NCBI GenBank assembly: GCA_964550025.1
Contig: CAZJYI010000151.1
Coordinates: forward strand, 1-25,480
DNA length: 25,480 nt
Direction of reading: 5' to 3'
Source of the DNA: CAZJYI01 sp964550025
GTDB taxonomy: Bacteria; Verrucomicrobiota; Kiritimatiellia; UBA8416; CAYOBW01
Part shown: piece by piece, positions 15,990 through 25,470 of the stretch
Layout of the letters: every line of letters begins with the position of its first letter
Position numbering within the stretch: position 1 is the first letter of the stretch
The notes under the pieces: generated by a model
Told to the model about the DNA's origin: nothing
The model's input: the letters and a program-made list of their open reading frames with translations, nothing else
The model's database searches: none
Made by a program: the position numbers and the translations under genes

Positions 15990-18900
15990 TTGCGGAGCAT
16001 ACGCAAGAGAACTGTCGTATCGCTCTTCTGCGTCACCGTCGCGTCGATGACCGGACGCGCGGTGGAGCCGCAGTGGTGCGAGCGAGGCACGATCACCCAC
16101 GCCGCGGGGAATCTCAAGCTGCGGGCACGCTGGAATCCCGCGGCGGGGTTGCGCATGCGAATCGCCCCCGCGACAGGCACGAACGCCCTTCACATCACGC
16201 TTCTCTCGAAAAAGGGGACCGTACAGGCACGGCCCCGGAACGCGTTCCCGGCATACGTGGAAGAAGAGAGCCGTTTCAGCCTCGAGGCACTCCCGCGCGA
16301 TCCCGCCCCCAGCATTGAGCTGGTCTTTAAGGTCCGGCCTGAAGGTTGGACGCTCTATGCGAAGGACCGGCCGGTCGTCTCCTTCCCGGCCCCCTTCACG
16401 GAACCGGTCGAGCTGGCCATGCCGACCGACCAGCTACCGGCGCCGGACGACAGGCGCGTACGTTTTCAGAAAATCCCGGCGGAATTCCGCTTTGAGGATG
16501 ACTTTCTCATCCCTGAAGACGCCGAGCTCAAACTGGCGCAGTGGGAGATGGACGCCGGAAAATGGGACCTGCACACGGCTCGTGAGTTTGTCAAGAAGCA
16601 CGAGAAGGTCACCGACACGAGGGGACGCGTGCCCGACGCGCAGCACAGCCCCAACTTCTACAGCCTGCGCGGCGCGGGCACCAACGCGCTGATCTCGGCC
16701 GGTCATGGATTCTACGACCGCTACGACATGGCCGCCGCGGTTAACATCGCCCCCGGCGAAATGGGGTTGGCATTCTACATCCAGGACACGCAGAGCTTCT
16801 TCGGACTGACGATCAAGCTGGACGAGAAGCAACCGGAGGGCCTGGTACACCTGTGGAAACGGGACCTTGCCGCGCCCGGCGGGCGCCGCGTACTCGGCGC
16901 GGTGACCTCCGCCCTGACGCCCAATCAATGGGTCCGCCTGCGAGCGCGTGCGTTCGACGACCGCGTGCAGTGTTTCATGGACAACTGCCCGCTGATCGAC
17001 GTCCCCGTGGAACTTCCCGCCGGCGGTCGTTTCGGTCTCTTCGTGAACGGCCCGAGCCCGGCACGGTTTGACGACGTCACGGTCCGCCCCAACCACGACC
17101 TCGACCTGTCGGACCTCGACGGCGTGCGCCGCTACGCGGTGACCGAGCATGGCCGGATACTCCCTCAGCGCCAGGAAGCTGTCCCGAGCGCTTCCCCCGC
17201 CGGTGGCGTGCTCCGCGCTGCACCGGACGGCGGCGAACGCTGGCTGTGCATCGGCAGTCCTTCGCACGCGCCGCACATCTTCGAGGGCACGTTCACGCCG
17301 GAAGGCGTATCGCCGACGTTCGGACTGATCTCGGGCTACACCTCGGCAACCGGCACGCATTACCGTTTCGTCTGCCGTCTCTCCGCCGCAAACGAAGTGT
17401 TCACGCTGGAGAAGGTTGCTCCCTGCACGAACCGCGTGGTCGAAGGGATCACCATTCCACGCACTGTAAAAACCGTCCTTGACCGGCCTGTTCGGCTGAC
17501 GTGCGACCCGACGGACGGACGCGCACTGCGCCTCTATCGCGACGGCGAGCTCGTCCTCGTCCACCACGATCCCGAGTCCTTCGCGGGAGCTTCCGGCGTG
17601 TACCTGGGTGCAAACACAGGCGCGCGCATCGGAGCGCTGGACTACCGCTTCCAGAGTGGCGCTCCGTTCCGCAACCGCTACGAGAAGAACCCGCTCTTCA
17701 ACAAGGACCCGTACATGCTCCATTGGTCTTCCCCGGAGGGACAGTGGATCTGGTTCAAGGACGGTACGACGTGGTTCAAGGGAGACTTCTTCGGTCGTTT
17801 CTCCATGCTGCTGCCCCACGTGACAAACTCGGCCGTGCACCTCGGCGTCGGTGAGGGCCGAACAAACGGCACGCTCGTTGTGAGGGCGGACCCGACCAAC
17901 GTGGTGGTGTCCGCGGCCGTCGACACGACGAACCGGTCGATCATCGGGCGCGTGCCCGTGTCGTCGCTGGCGACCAACACCAAGGGGCGGGCGACCTACG
18001 ACATCCACCGTGACGGGCGGTGGATTTGGCTGAGCAGCAACGGCAAGCTGCTGTTCAAGCACTATCTTGCGCGTCAGCTCGGCGGGACGCGAGTGCGCGT
18101 GGACGGGTTCAGCCGCGCGCACCTGGCGTTGACGCGCATCGATCAGTACAACGTCAAGGACTACCTCTTCACGCAGTCCCCCTACGAATGGCTGATCAAC
18201 GGGGGGCGGTGGGAAGTCGTCAACCGCTTCCAGTGTGATCCGCGCTGGTCTCACATGAACGGGGAATCGGCCGACGGCGTGGCGGCGCTGTGGGGCAAGT
18301 ACCGCGTCCGCGGTGACTTCTGCGCGGAGATGTATGCCGCCACACGGCACGATACCACGTGGTACTCGCGTGCCGGAGATCTCAACATGACCGTGATGGG
18401 CGACGCGACATCGCCGAGTCGCGGATACACGGTGACCTGCACGGGGTGGGACTTCGATCAATCCCGACTGCTCACGCGGCTGTATCGCAACGGGACCGCC
18501 ATCGCGGTATCGGACAAGTATCTCGTACCGCGCCGGCGCGCGGGAAGCGTGCGCAGAGGATACGTGCCGTTGGTCAGCAAGGCGCTGATCTATCGCAACA
18601 TGCATCGCGCCTGGTTCTATATCAAGTTCCGGCGCATCGGAAAGAAGCTGGAGTACTACTTCGACAATGAGCTCGTCTTCTCGGTTGAAGATGACGAACC
18701 GCTGGACGAGGGGTCATTCGGCATCTGGACATTCATGAACTCGATGGTGATTGCGCGCGCGAAACTGGCGGCGGAACACATCGATCCCAAGTCGATGGTG
18801 TTCAAGCCGATCAGCCCGGCCGCTGCCCTGGCATGGCCACCCGCCCCCGCCCCGCCACCGGTCATGGCACGCGACATTCTCAACGCCGGTCGTCCGCTGG

Positions 18901-21900
18901 ACATGACGCTTCCCGAACACTGGGAGCTGGAGGACTCGGTCGGACATGCCCGCATGATTGCCGGCGTCACCGCGGAGGGCGTCTCCACCTTCGCCGTGAA
19001 GAACACGCGGGGCAGCGGCCCGATGTTCGCGCGTTGCACGCTGCCCCCCCTGCCGTACGATGAACTGGCGGGTTGGACGTTCTGCGTCAAGCGGACGCCG
19101 GGCGCGCAGTTCAATGTCCACTACAGCGTCGGCACGAAGAAGAACGGCACGTACACGCCCCGCCGCCATTACTTTCATCGCATTTCCGGGACGGATTTCA
19201 CCAAGGGCGATCACGTCATGGCCGCTGAGACCCCGGTAGCGGGAACGCCGATGACCACGAACAACTGGCACACGTGCGTGCCGTGGACCCCGGTCGACGT
19301 CTGGCTCCCCCCCTTGAGCCGTCCGTCATCAACCGAGTCGGGCGTGACGTGGCTGGCACGCTTCGAGGGGTTCGGAAACCTCCAGCCCAGCTACGTGTTG
19401 CAGGGGTTGCACGGCAACGCCCCGGGCGAAGCCTACGCGGTGAAAGGCCTGACCGCGGTTCACTACACGAAACCGGCGCTGTCGCTGGCCACCAACGCGT
19501 CAGCCCCCATCAGTCTGGCGGTCCTGGATCACGCTACGGGTACGCGCCTGTCAACGTGTCGCTCGTCCGAGGAGTTGCAGACATGGGTCGACGGACACAG
19601 CGCGACCGGACTCGTGCGCACGCAGATCCTGCACAAGCGCAAGAGCGACACGGTCGCCGCAAACCTCTCGTGGATCAGCCTCCCGGCCCAACCGGACGTC
19701 ATATGCGCCTGGAGTGACACGCGCCCCGACTCCATCGAGCTGCGGCTCAACTCCGACTTTCCCGACCCCCGCTTCCGCTTGGCGCGAATCGCCTCCGCCG
19801 GCGGCCATCGCCTTTACTCGCGCACAGAGGGACCGGATTGCCGCTGGGCGCCGCTCCCCAGGCGTGCCGACCTGGTGGCGACAAATGAGTCCGCGAGCAT
19901 CGATATCACAGTTCCCATGGCAGGACAGACCTTGAAGCACTCGCTGGCCTACAGAAGCAACACGAACCGCGTGGGTCCCGTGCTGACCAGGCTGAAAGGA
20001 CTCACGCCATTCCTCGAGAACTACGAACAGGGCGGATGGGGACGCATTACCGAGCCAAGTTACACGCGCATGCGCCTTCAGCATCACGACCCGCTCCAGG
20101 GAAGGTACTACGAAGTGTTCAACCCCGGTGCGGCCTACAAGCTGAAGACCACGTTCAGCGGCAAACTGTACCACTCCAAGTATCCCGTGGCCCAGTTCCG
20201 CTATCGAACGGGAACGATGGGCTACATCTCCATGTACCTGGCCTACTACACGTATGTGAACCTCGGGGAGGCCTATTCGCGCGCCAAGACGGTCCGGTAT
20301 GGGAAACCGCTGGAGCGGGACGGGCAATGGCACACGTGGTGCGGCATCACCGCCGACGCCATGCCGGGCGGCTCCCTCTCCCGATCCCGCTACTACATGA
20401 AATACGCCACGCTCGGTTCGATATCGACAACGGACCAGACAGGCCGATACTCCGAACTGGCACTGGACGACTTCGTGTTCGGCCCGGCCGTGTCCACCGC
20501 CGAGCAACTGACCTTCACGCCCACTTACTTCGATTTCATTCCCGGCTCGCGCGTCTCGATGGCCGTCTCCGGCGGCCCTACGCCCTACCACGAGCTGGGG
20601 AGCAAGGAACGTCCGGCATTGCGCTGGCACGATATCCCAAACGAGGTCGCGACGACCCCATCGCTTGAAGGACTCGAGGACGGCGTTCACCACATCCTGC
20701 TGAAAGCAACATCAGCCGACGGCATCACCTCCCCCATCACGGACATCCCGTTCCTGCTGGACCGCGGGACAGGCACCGTCGCCCACGCCTTTGCCGACTC
20801 CCGCGATGTCCTGCGCAACGGCACGGTACTCAACATCGACTTCACCAACGACGGCGGCTCTCCGCTGGAGCTGACCGGACTGAAACTGACCTTTGACGGT
20901 CAGGCCGTCAGCTCGAGTTCCTTCGAATCGGACGTCGAGCACACCCTCGAGCGCGACCGGCTGGCCTTGAACTGGCCCTATCTCCTCCGCGGCCACCTGA
21001 ACGCCATGACAAACGGGCAGAGCGGCAAACTGGTGCTCAGCGGCATCCGGGACGGCGCCGGCAATGCGGTCGCGGACCATGCCATTCCCATCAAGGTGGA
21101 CTACGCGACCGACAAGACGCCGCCGACCCTCGTGTCGCCCTGCCACCCGTCCAACGTCATGTGGTGCGCGGAGTGGGAAGGCGCCATGTACAGAAGGAAG
21201 CGACGCGCGCGGGAACGGGAATGGGGCGCCACGAGCTCCCACAGCGTCACGCTTGTCCGCAAACCCAACGCAGAACCGTATCTCAGTACCCGGACGCTCT
21301 ACTCGTCGAGCAGCATGTGGCAAACGTTCGCGAACCCCCATTGGGACGTCACACGGTTTCCGAATCTCGCGTTTCGCATCCGCCGGCCCGACATGCGTAC
21401 GAACGACACGTCGCTCGTCTACCTCCAACTGCTGTTCGCGGACAAACAGGCCGTATCCGTCGCGCTGGCTGGACAAGACTCGACAAAGAAGATCCCCCCC
21501 CTGCCGCACCCCATGGCATGGCAATCCAACGTGTGGCATACCGTTGTGCTGAACATCCCGGAGCTCCTGACGCAGCTCAGCAAGAACGAGACCGTCAAAT
21601 CGACGCGCATCACCAGGGTACTGTTCGGCATGCGGAACTCCCGCTCCAGGTTGCACCTGAACCTGCAAAACGTCTTCGCATTCGCGCCATGGCGGCCAGA
21701 GGATACGGTCGGCATAAGCACCTACGACGCCAGCGGGGTGGCCGGCATTGACTGGGGCTATGCCCCGGCCACCACCGGCGAAGTCCCCGACGGGCAGTGG
21801 CGGACGATCACCGACACGGAACTCACTCCCGCAGAACTCCCCCCACCGTCCGCCGGATCTGCCTGGATTGCCGTTCGCGCCAGGGACAAGGCCGGCAACG

Positions 21901-21944
21901 TCTCGTTTGCCACGCGCATCCCGCTGACGCCGGCGAGGAAGTGA
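15990..21944 (+). CDS. Giant secreted protein of repeated jelly-roll-like modules
   Basis: About 1984 residues, not recognised as a named family. With the TTG start the N-terminus is a signal peptide (RSIRKRTVVSLFCVTVA). Modules resembling concanavalin/LamG jelly-rolls follow: residues about 167-361 (RFEDDF ... GKW ... ARFDDVTV), 370-557, 564-726, 732-933 (WEVVNR ... KLEYYFDNELVF ... GSFGIW) and 967-1170. Later parts include a module about 1336-1530 (ENYEQGGWGRI), an Ig-like stretch about 1591-1715 ending DKTPPTLVSP, a binding-module-like stretch about 1725-1900 and a final RARDKAGNVSFA segment. No catalytic motif or C-terminal sorting signal was seen. It probably binds glycans or forms a surface structure. 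ATG 15963 is the alternative start; the open frame back to 15477 overlaps the sulfatase remnant and is rejected. Confidence 0.8.
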   Translation: MRSIRKRTVVSLFCVTVASMTGRAVEPQWCERGTITHAAGNLKLRARWNPAAGLRMRIAPATGTNALHITLLSKKGTVQARPRNAFPAYVEEESRFSLEALPRDPAPSIELVFKVRPEGWTLYAKDRPVVSFPAPFTEPVELAMPTDQLPAPDDRRVRFQKIPAEFRFEDDFLIPEDAELKLAQWEMDAGKWDLHTAREFVKKHEKVTDTRGRVPDAQHSPNFYSLRGAGTNALISAGHGFYDRYDMAAAVNIAPGEMGLAFYIQDTQSFFGLTIKLDEKQPEGLVHLWKRDLAAPGGRRVLGAVTSALTPNQWVRLRARAFDDRVQCFMDNCPLIDVPVELPAGGRFGLFVNGPSPARFDDVTVRPNHDLDLSDLDGVRRYAVTEHGRILPQRQEAVPSASPAGGVLRAAPDGGERWLCIGSPSHAPHIFEGTFTPEGVSPTFGLISGYTSATGTHYRFVCRLSAANEVFTLEKVAPCTNRVVEGITIPRTVKTVLDRPVRLTCDPTDGRALRLYRDGELVLVHHDPESFAGASGVYLGANTGARIGALDYRFQSGAPFRNRYEKNPLFNKDPYMLHWSSPEGQWIWFKDGTTWFKGDFFGRFSMLLPHVTNSAVHLGVGEGRTNGTLVVRADPTNVVVSAAVDTTNRSIIGRVPVSSLATNTKGRATYDIHRDGRWIWLSSNGKLLFKHYLARQLGGTRVRVDGFSRAHLALTRIDQYNVKDYLFTQSPYEWLINGGRWEVVNRFQCDPRWSHMNGESADGVAALWGKYRVRGDFCAEMYAATRHDTTWYSRAGDLNMTVMGDATSPSRGYTVTCTGWDFDQSRLLTRLYRNGTAIAVSDKYLVPRRRAGSVRRGYVPLVSKALIYRNMHRAWFYIKFRRIGKKLEYYFDNELVFSVEDDEPLDEGSFGIWTFMNSMVIARAKLAAEHIDPKSMVFKPISPAAALAWPPAPAPPPVMARDILNAGRPLDMTLPEHWELEDSVGHARMIAGVTAEGVSTFAVKNTRGSGPMFARCTLPPLPYDELAGWTFCVKRTPGAQFNVHYSVGTKKNGTYTPRRHYFHRISGTDFTKGDHVMAAETPVAGTPMTTNNWHTCVPWTPVDVWLPPLSRPSSTESGVTWLARFEGFGNLQPSYVLQGLHGNAPGEAYAVKGLTAVHYTKPALSLATNASAPISLAVLDHATGTRLSTCRSSEELQTWVDGHSATGLVRTQILHKRKSDTVAANLSWISLPAQPDVICAWSDTRPDSIELRLNSDFPDPRFRLARIASAGGHRLYSRTEGPDCRWAPLPRRADLVATNESASIDITVPMAGQTLKHSLAYRSNTNRVGPVLTRLKGLTPFLENYEQGGWGRITEPSYTRMRLQHHDPLQGRYYEVFNPGAAYKLKTTFSGKLYHSKYPVAQFRYRTGTMGYISMYLAYYTYVNLGEAYSRAKTVRYGKPLERDGQWHTWCGITADAMPGGSLSRSRYYMKYATLGSISTTDQTGRYSELALDDFVFGPAVSTAEQLTFTPTYFDFIPGSRVSMAVSGGPTPYHELGSKERPALRWHDIPNEVATTPSLEGLEDGVHHILLKATSADGITSPITDIPFLLDRGTGTVAHAFADSRDVLRNGTVLNIDFTNDGGSPLELTGLKLTFDGQAVSSSSFESDVEHTLERDRLALNWPYLLRGHLNAMTNGQSGKLVLSGIRDGAGNAVADHAIPIKVDYATDKTPPTLVSPCHPSNVMWCAEWEGAMYRRKRRAREREWGATSSHSVTLVRKPNAEPYLSTRTLYSSSSMWQTFANPHWDVTRFPNLAFRIRRPDMRTNDTSLVYLQLLFADKQAVSVALAGQDSTKKIPPLPHPMAWQSNVWHTVVLNIPELLTQLSKNETVKSTRITRVLFGMRNSRSRLHLNLQNVFAFAPWRPEDTVGISTYDASGVAGIDWGYAPATTGEVPDGQWRTITDTELTPAELPPPSAGSAWIAVRARDKAGNVSFATRIPLTPARK

Positions 21945-22037
21945 GGAAGGCACCCTCCTTACGGAAACGCTTCACTCTCCCGGTCTCAACGTAACCGGCC
22001 CAAACAACCCGGACGGCAAGAGCGGTCGAAATCGCCG

Positions 22038-22371
22038 CTAGACCCTCTCAGAACCCCTGTGGTCGGAGACGCCTGAAATCTCCCCCTGCCTTGCGGCAAC
22101 TATCGTCTCGATACGATCCCTCAACTCAGCCAGGTCGCTAGCAACCGGGAATTCGGGGAACTCCGCTCTCACACCGGGAGCAGGCCTGGTCCTGCAGGCG
22201 CAGATCGCGCTCGTTCGAGACCTTCAGTCGATGCGCCATGAGTTCATCGTAGTCGCCCAGGTCGCGCGTCGTGAGGCGAAGGGCGTCAATTCCTGTGTGT
22301 TCGGCTACCGTGATCCATATTTCAGGAACCAGCACACTCTCCAGATCGAGGCATACCACGTGCATGGGCAT
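22038..22371 (-). pseudogene. thrH: thrH-like phosphoserine phosphatase/homoserine phosphotransferase, internally deleted
   Basis: The first ~58 residues are clearly ThrH-like: MHVVCLDLESVLVPEIWITV, then AEHTGIDALRLTTRDLGDYD, with the HAD nucleophile Asp in CLDLE. The frame then turns to CSRCESGVPRIPGC and stops at 22138. In another frame the same DNA continues with VRAEFPEFPVASDLAELRD, which matches the ThrH C-terminus (REFPQFPAV-type), ending at TAG 22038. About 110 central residues of a ~205-residue enzyme, with the later HAD motifs, are missing. ATG 22371 overlaps the stop of the cysK-like gene; ATG 22365 is an alternative. The product cannot be an active phosphatase. Confidence 0.8.
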
Positions 22372-23084
22372 CACTCCGTTCCCCCCTCGGACAGGTCTTC
22401 TTCCGTCGCCTCGGGTGGAGGCACAAACAGGTCGTCAATCTCGAGGTAGCGATCGCCGCGATCGTGAGCGATGGTGACGATGACTTTGCCTTTGTTTTCG
22501 GGGAGTCGGGCGCCGTGCATCTTCGATATGAATATCTTGGGTTTGCGGTCAAGCAGAGCTCCCATCACGGCCGAGAGCGCGAAGGCAACATTACCGCTCG
22601 AAGCCTCCACAACTTCGACGTCGTCTCTGATGTCGCCGCGTTCCACGGCCTGCTCGATCATGCTCAACACAGGGCGGTCTTTGACCGAACCCGGTTCCAT
22701 GCATTCGAGTTTCACGAGCACGGTGGCGCCACAGCCTTCGGTGAGGCGACCAAGCTTCAGAAGAGGCGTTCTGCCGATCAGGTCTGCGTAGCCGCTGCCG
22801 ACAGGGCCGTAGCGATACGGCGAGGCCAGCGCATTCAGCTCGGCAAGGACGTGGTCCTGGAGAGACTCTGAGAAGGGCCAGACCAGTCTCAGAACATCCC
22901 CGGCCTCATGTATCGTTGCGTCGTCAAACCGGGCAACGACGCTCTTGAAGAAGTAGTCGGGAGTGGTGAAGTCCTCGACGATGAGCGATGCCAGGACATC
23001 ACCGGCACCAGTCTTCCCGTCCCACTCACACGCGGTGAGCATCAAGTCCTGCCGAGTCTTCAACGGAGTAAATCGGTACTTCAT
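22371..23084 (-). pseudogene. cysK-like cysteine synthase with extra N-terminal region and deleted middle
   Basis: The frame is open for 237 residues. Residues 99-188 match the start of cysteine synthase: DLIGRTPLLKLGRL, VLVKLECMEPGSVKDR with the PLP lysine Lys135, and VVEASSGNVAFAL. At about residue 190 (KIFISKMHG) the sequence jumps to NKGKVIVTIAHDRGDRYL, the extreme C-terminus of CysK. About 190 residues, including the PLP-phosphate loop and substrate domain, are absent, but the frame is kept. Residues 1-97 are not part of normal CysK and were not recognised; they may be a captured N-terminus from another gene. The gene overlaps the thrH remnant by ATGA. An expressed short protein is possible, but not as a cysteine synthase. 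Confidence 0.75.
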
Positions 23085-23371
23085 TCTTCCGGGGCTCCAT
23101 TCACCCTACCCGCATGCACGCGGCCTGCACTCCCAAGCCTGACTCACAACGTGCAGCGTGGCCGACAAACAGCTTGAAAGACATAGCCCTGCTTCCCTTT
23201 CGCATTGCAGTTCTTCCAACTCTCGCTTGGCCGCACTCTACACCAATCCCGCACGATGCGGAAAGTGTATGCCAAACAACGTTTCATACATTCGCAATCG
23301 CAGGATCGACTGCAAGGTGCACACGATTACCGACAGCAGGATATACCTTTCGGCAGCGTGCGAATTGACGC

Positions 23372-24274
23372 ATGGCGGTTTCTATGGGAATATCACGATC
23401 AGTACATACAAAAAGCGGGAGCATCGATAACTTCGGGCGAACCGTGTCGAAAGAAGCTCATACCGTTCCCGTTGGAACGACGCACGTCAGCGGCGTAGCC
23501 CTCCGCTATGTGTTGGTCGTCGATGCAGATATCTCGTACGACATTCCCGTAGAAGGGGCATGGCGGCACTCGTTCAGTAAGCGCGCCGGTGGCGGGACTG
23601 CCCTGGTCGCCATCCGATCGATAGCGGGCAAAGGGCGGGTCAGCCTGGACAAAGGCGATGTCTTCGAGTTGGGCAAAGACGCGTTGGTCGTGGTCGAGGG
23701 GGAGCGGCTGCGGCGCTACCGTTGTACGGGTGTATCGTGGAAGTTCTGGTGGTTCGAGTTTTTCATTCACGGCCCGCTGCACCTGCCTCTGCATGAGTCG
23801 ATCCGGCCCGCAAGGGTCGAACACGACATCGATCACTGCCGGGGTCTCGTCAAGAAGCTTCGCTCCCCGCAGGCCGTTCAAAGGCGTATGGCTTCCCTGG
23901 AATTCCTGCACCTGCTGTACGACTGGTTCGGGCGGCACAGAATGGGCCGTGCGGGGGCCTATGACGAACAGATCGAACGGGTCGTCAACAGAATGCACGA
24001 CACCATCGGCGAACCGTGGCAGGTGCGGGATATGGCGAAGTTTGCGGGCATGAGCGAGGGTTGGTTCCGCCGTGAGTTCCGCCGGGCCACCGGCCGCTCC
24101 CCAAAGCAGTTCTTCGACCGCCTGCGCATGGCCTGGGCCCAGGAGCTCCTGAGCACCACCCCCCTGACCGTCTCCCAGATTTCCGATCGCCTCGGATTCT
24201 CAAGCCCTTACCACTTCTCCAGAGCTTTCAAGAAGCACTTCGACGTCTGCCCCTCATCCGTACGGCGGGCGTGA
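23372..24274 (+). CDS. AraC-family transcriptional regulator
   Basis: 300 residues. The N-terminal half is a beta-rich sensing region of the AraC cupin kind (YDIPVEGAWRHSF ... KFWWFEFFIHG). The C-terminal ~100 residues hold the double helix-turn-helix: WQVRDMAKFAGMSEGWFRRE, then FRRATGRSPKQFF, then LTVSQISDRLGFSSPYHFSR with AFKKHFDVCPSSVRR, the standard family ending. It should bind DNA and respond to a small molecule, probably a sugar. The start is not well fixed: ATG 23372 and ATG 23384 are in frame and neither has a good ribosome site. Its neighbours are broken genes, so the target is not obvious; it may control glycan genes elsewhere. It appears intact. Confidence 0.88.
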   Translation: MAVSMGISRSVHTKSGSIDNFGRTVSKEAHTVPVGTTHVSGVALRYVLVVDADISYDIPVEGAWRHSFSKRAGGGTALVAIRSIAGKGRVSLDKGDVFELGKDALVVVEGERLRRYRCTGVSWKFWWFEFFIHGPLHLPLHESIRPARVEHDIDHCRGLVKKLRSPQAVQRRMASLEFLHLLYDWFGRHRMGRAGAYDEQIERVVNRMHDTIGEPWQVRDMAKFAGMSEGWFRREFRRATGRSPKQFFDRLRMAWAQELLSTTPLTVSQISDRLGFSSPYHFSRAFKKHFDVCPSSVRRA

Positions 24275-24357
24275 CGGAATGTGTATGCGTTGCGCCGGTT
24301 CGTCTATGGCAGACCGAGCGTGGAAGCTGTAGATTGACTCCGAAATCTGGCGGAACC

Positions 24358-25249
24358 ATGATCGAGACACGCACCCTATCGAGAACACTTCTTGCAGCCT
24401 GCCTGCCAGTGGCGATTGGCGCCGCATCCTGGAACTCTGCAGCGGACCGTAATGCGACTCAAGCAAAGCTTGATGCCGGACTCACCAGAACCATGCACCC
24501 GGTCTTCGTTCGTATGGAGACGCAGGCCATCAAGGACGGCGCGACCTTTGTGCAGTTCTGTGCGGACAACAGGGATGCGAAGCGGACGGAACTGAGACAG
24601 CGTGTGATCGGGCAACTCAAGGAGAACGGCCGGGCTTCTTGGGAAGCCGTCGAGGACATCGTCCTGGCATTGCAGAAGGCTGGGGAAATCACCAACCTCA
24701 AGCGCTATTGGATTGTCAACGGTTTTGCCTGCAAGGCGTCGACTGATGCCTGTGGGAAGCTGGCCGAAAGCACCCGTAGGCTTGCCGAAGGACATCCCCT
24801 GTGTGATAGCAGTCGCCGGCGTTGTCGACGAGAAGGCAACCTACTTCGACGGCTGCAAAGGCAGTCGCCCCTGGACGGGCGTCAAGTTCTACGAGGATTC
24901 GCCCCCCGACACAAAGCCGGACGTGACGGCGTGTGCAGGGATGTACCCCTTCTGGGGGCATCCGGAACAGATGAAGGGATACGGGCGCGGGAAGGTCATC
25001 CAGCCGGAATCCCCGGTCGCCATGCTGATGACTGCGCCAGGGATAAGGGGCAATTCGTTCTCCGGCCCCCACGCCGCCGGCGTGGCAGCCCTGATGCTCT
25101 CCGCCAACCCGGACCTGCCGGCGTGGCGAGTGAAGGAGCTGATGGAGAAGACTTGCCGCGACCTGGGCGACCCGGGCAAGGACAAGCAGTTCGGGGCGGG
25201 ACTCCTCAACGCCGTCGAAGCCGTCCGCGCGGCCAAGACGGCGGAGTAG
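24358..25249 (+). pseudogene. Subtilisin-like (S8) serine protease, middle deleted and frameshifted
   Basis: From ATG 24358 a signal peptide (RTLLAACLPVAIGAAS) and an I9-like propeptide are encoded (RVIGQLKENG ... GEITNLKRYWIVNGFACKAS), ending near 24770. The next frame (from about 24740) then encodes the last third of an S8 domain: GLPKDIPCVIAVAGV, KPDVTACAG, and the serine block GNSFSGPHAAGVAALML with the catalytic Ser codon at 25055, to the stop at 25247. The catalytic Asp and His blocks and the oxyanion Asn are absent, and the two halves are out of frame. The serine block is also unusual (GNSFSGPH where GTSMAxPH is common). No active protease can be made. Confidence 0.82.
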
Positions 25250-25287
25250 TCAGTATGGCCGCGGTCAGCCGGGGATGCCGCGCGCGG

Positions 25288-25470
25288 TTACCTGACCAAC
25301 AGCAGGAAGCCGTCCGGAACGGCCGGGGAGAATGACACGAACTGAAGCGCGTTGACGTCGCCCCACCCGCCTGGCGGGGAAACAGTCTGGAACACATCGG
25401 TGGGAGTGAGTTCCACCTGTTCTTCTAGCTCCTTAATCGTGAGTTCTTTGAGTAGATGAGTCAACGACTT
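25288..25470 (-). CDS. Short coding-like fragment, C-terminal end of an unknown protein
   Basis: On the - strand an open stretch of 60 codons encodes HLLKELTIKELEEQVELTPT, then DVFQTVSPPGGWGDVNALQF, then VSFSPAVPDGFLLLVR and a stop. The composition looks like real protein, but an in-frame TAG at 25471-25473 and the lack of an ATG suggest a remnant, or a gene whose upstream part is in another frame beyond the window. No family recognised. Confidence 0.35.
   Translation of the reverse strand, partial: KSLTHLLKELTIKELEEQVELTPTDVFQTVSPPGGWGDVNALQFVSFSPAVPDGFLLLVR

Noticed and set aside
16434..18605. 723-codon open frame on the - strand within the giant gene
   Set aside because: Rich in Arg, Val and His with no motifs or ribosome site. 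The + strand frame has a signal peptide and recurring modules and is the real one. The same reasoning applies to 20712-21953 and 4238-5287.
22038..25249. Introns or inteins as the explanation for the split genes
   Set aside because: The middles are missing rather than interrupted by extra DNA, and no intron or intein sequence is present at the joins.
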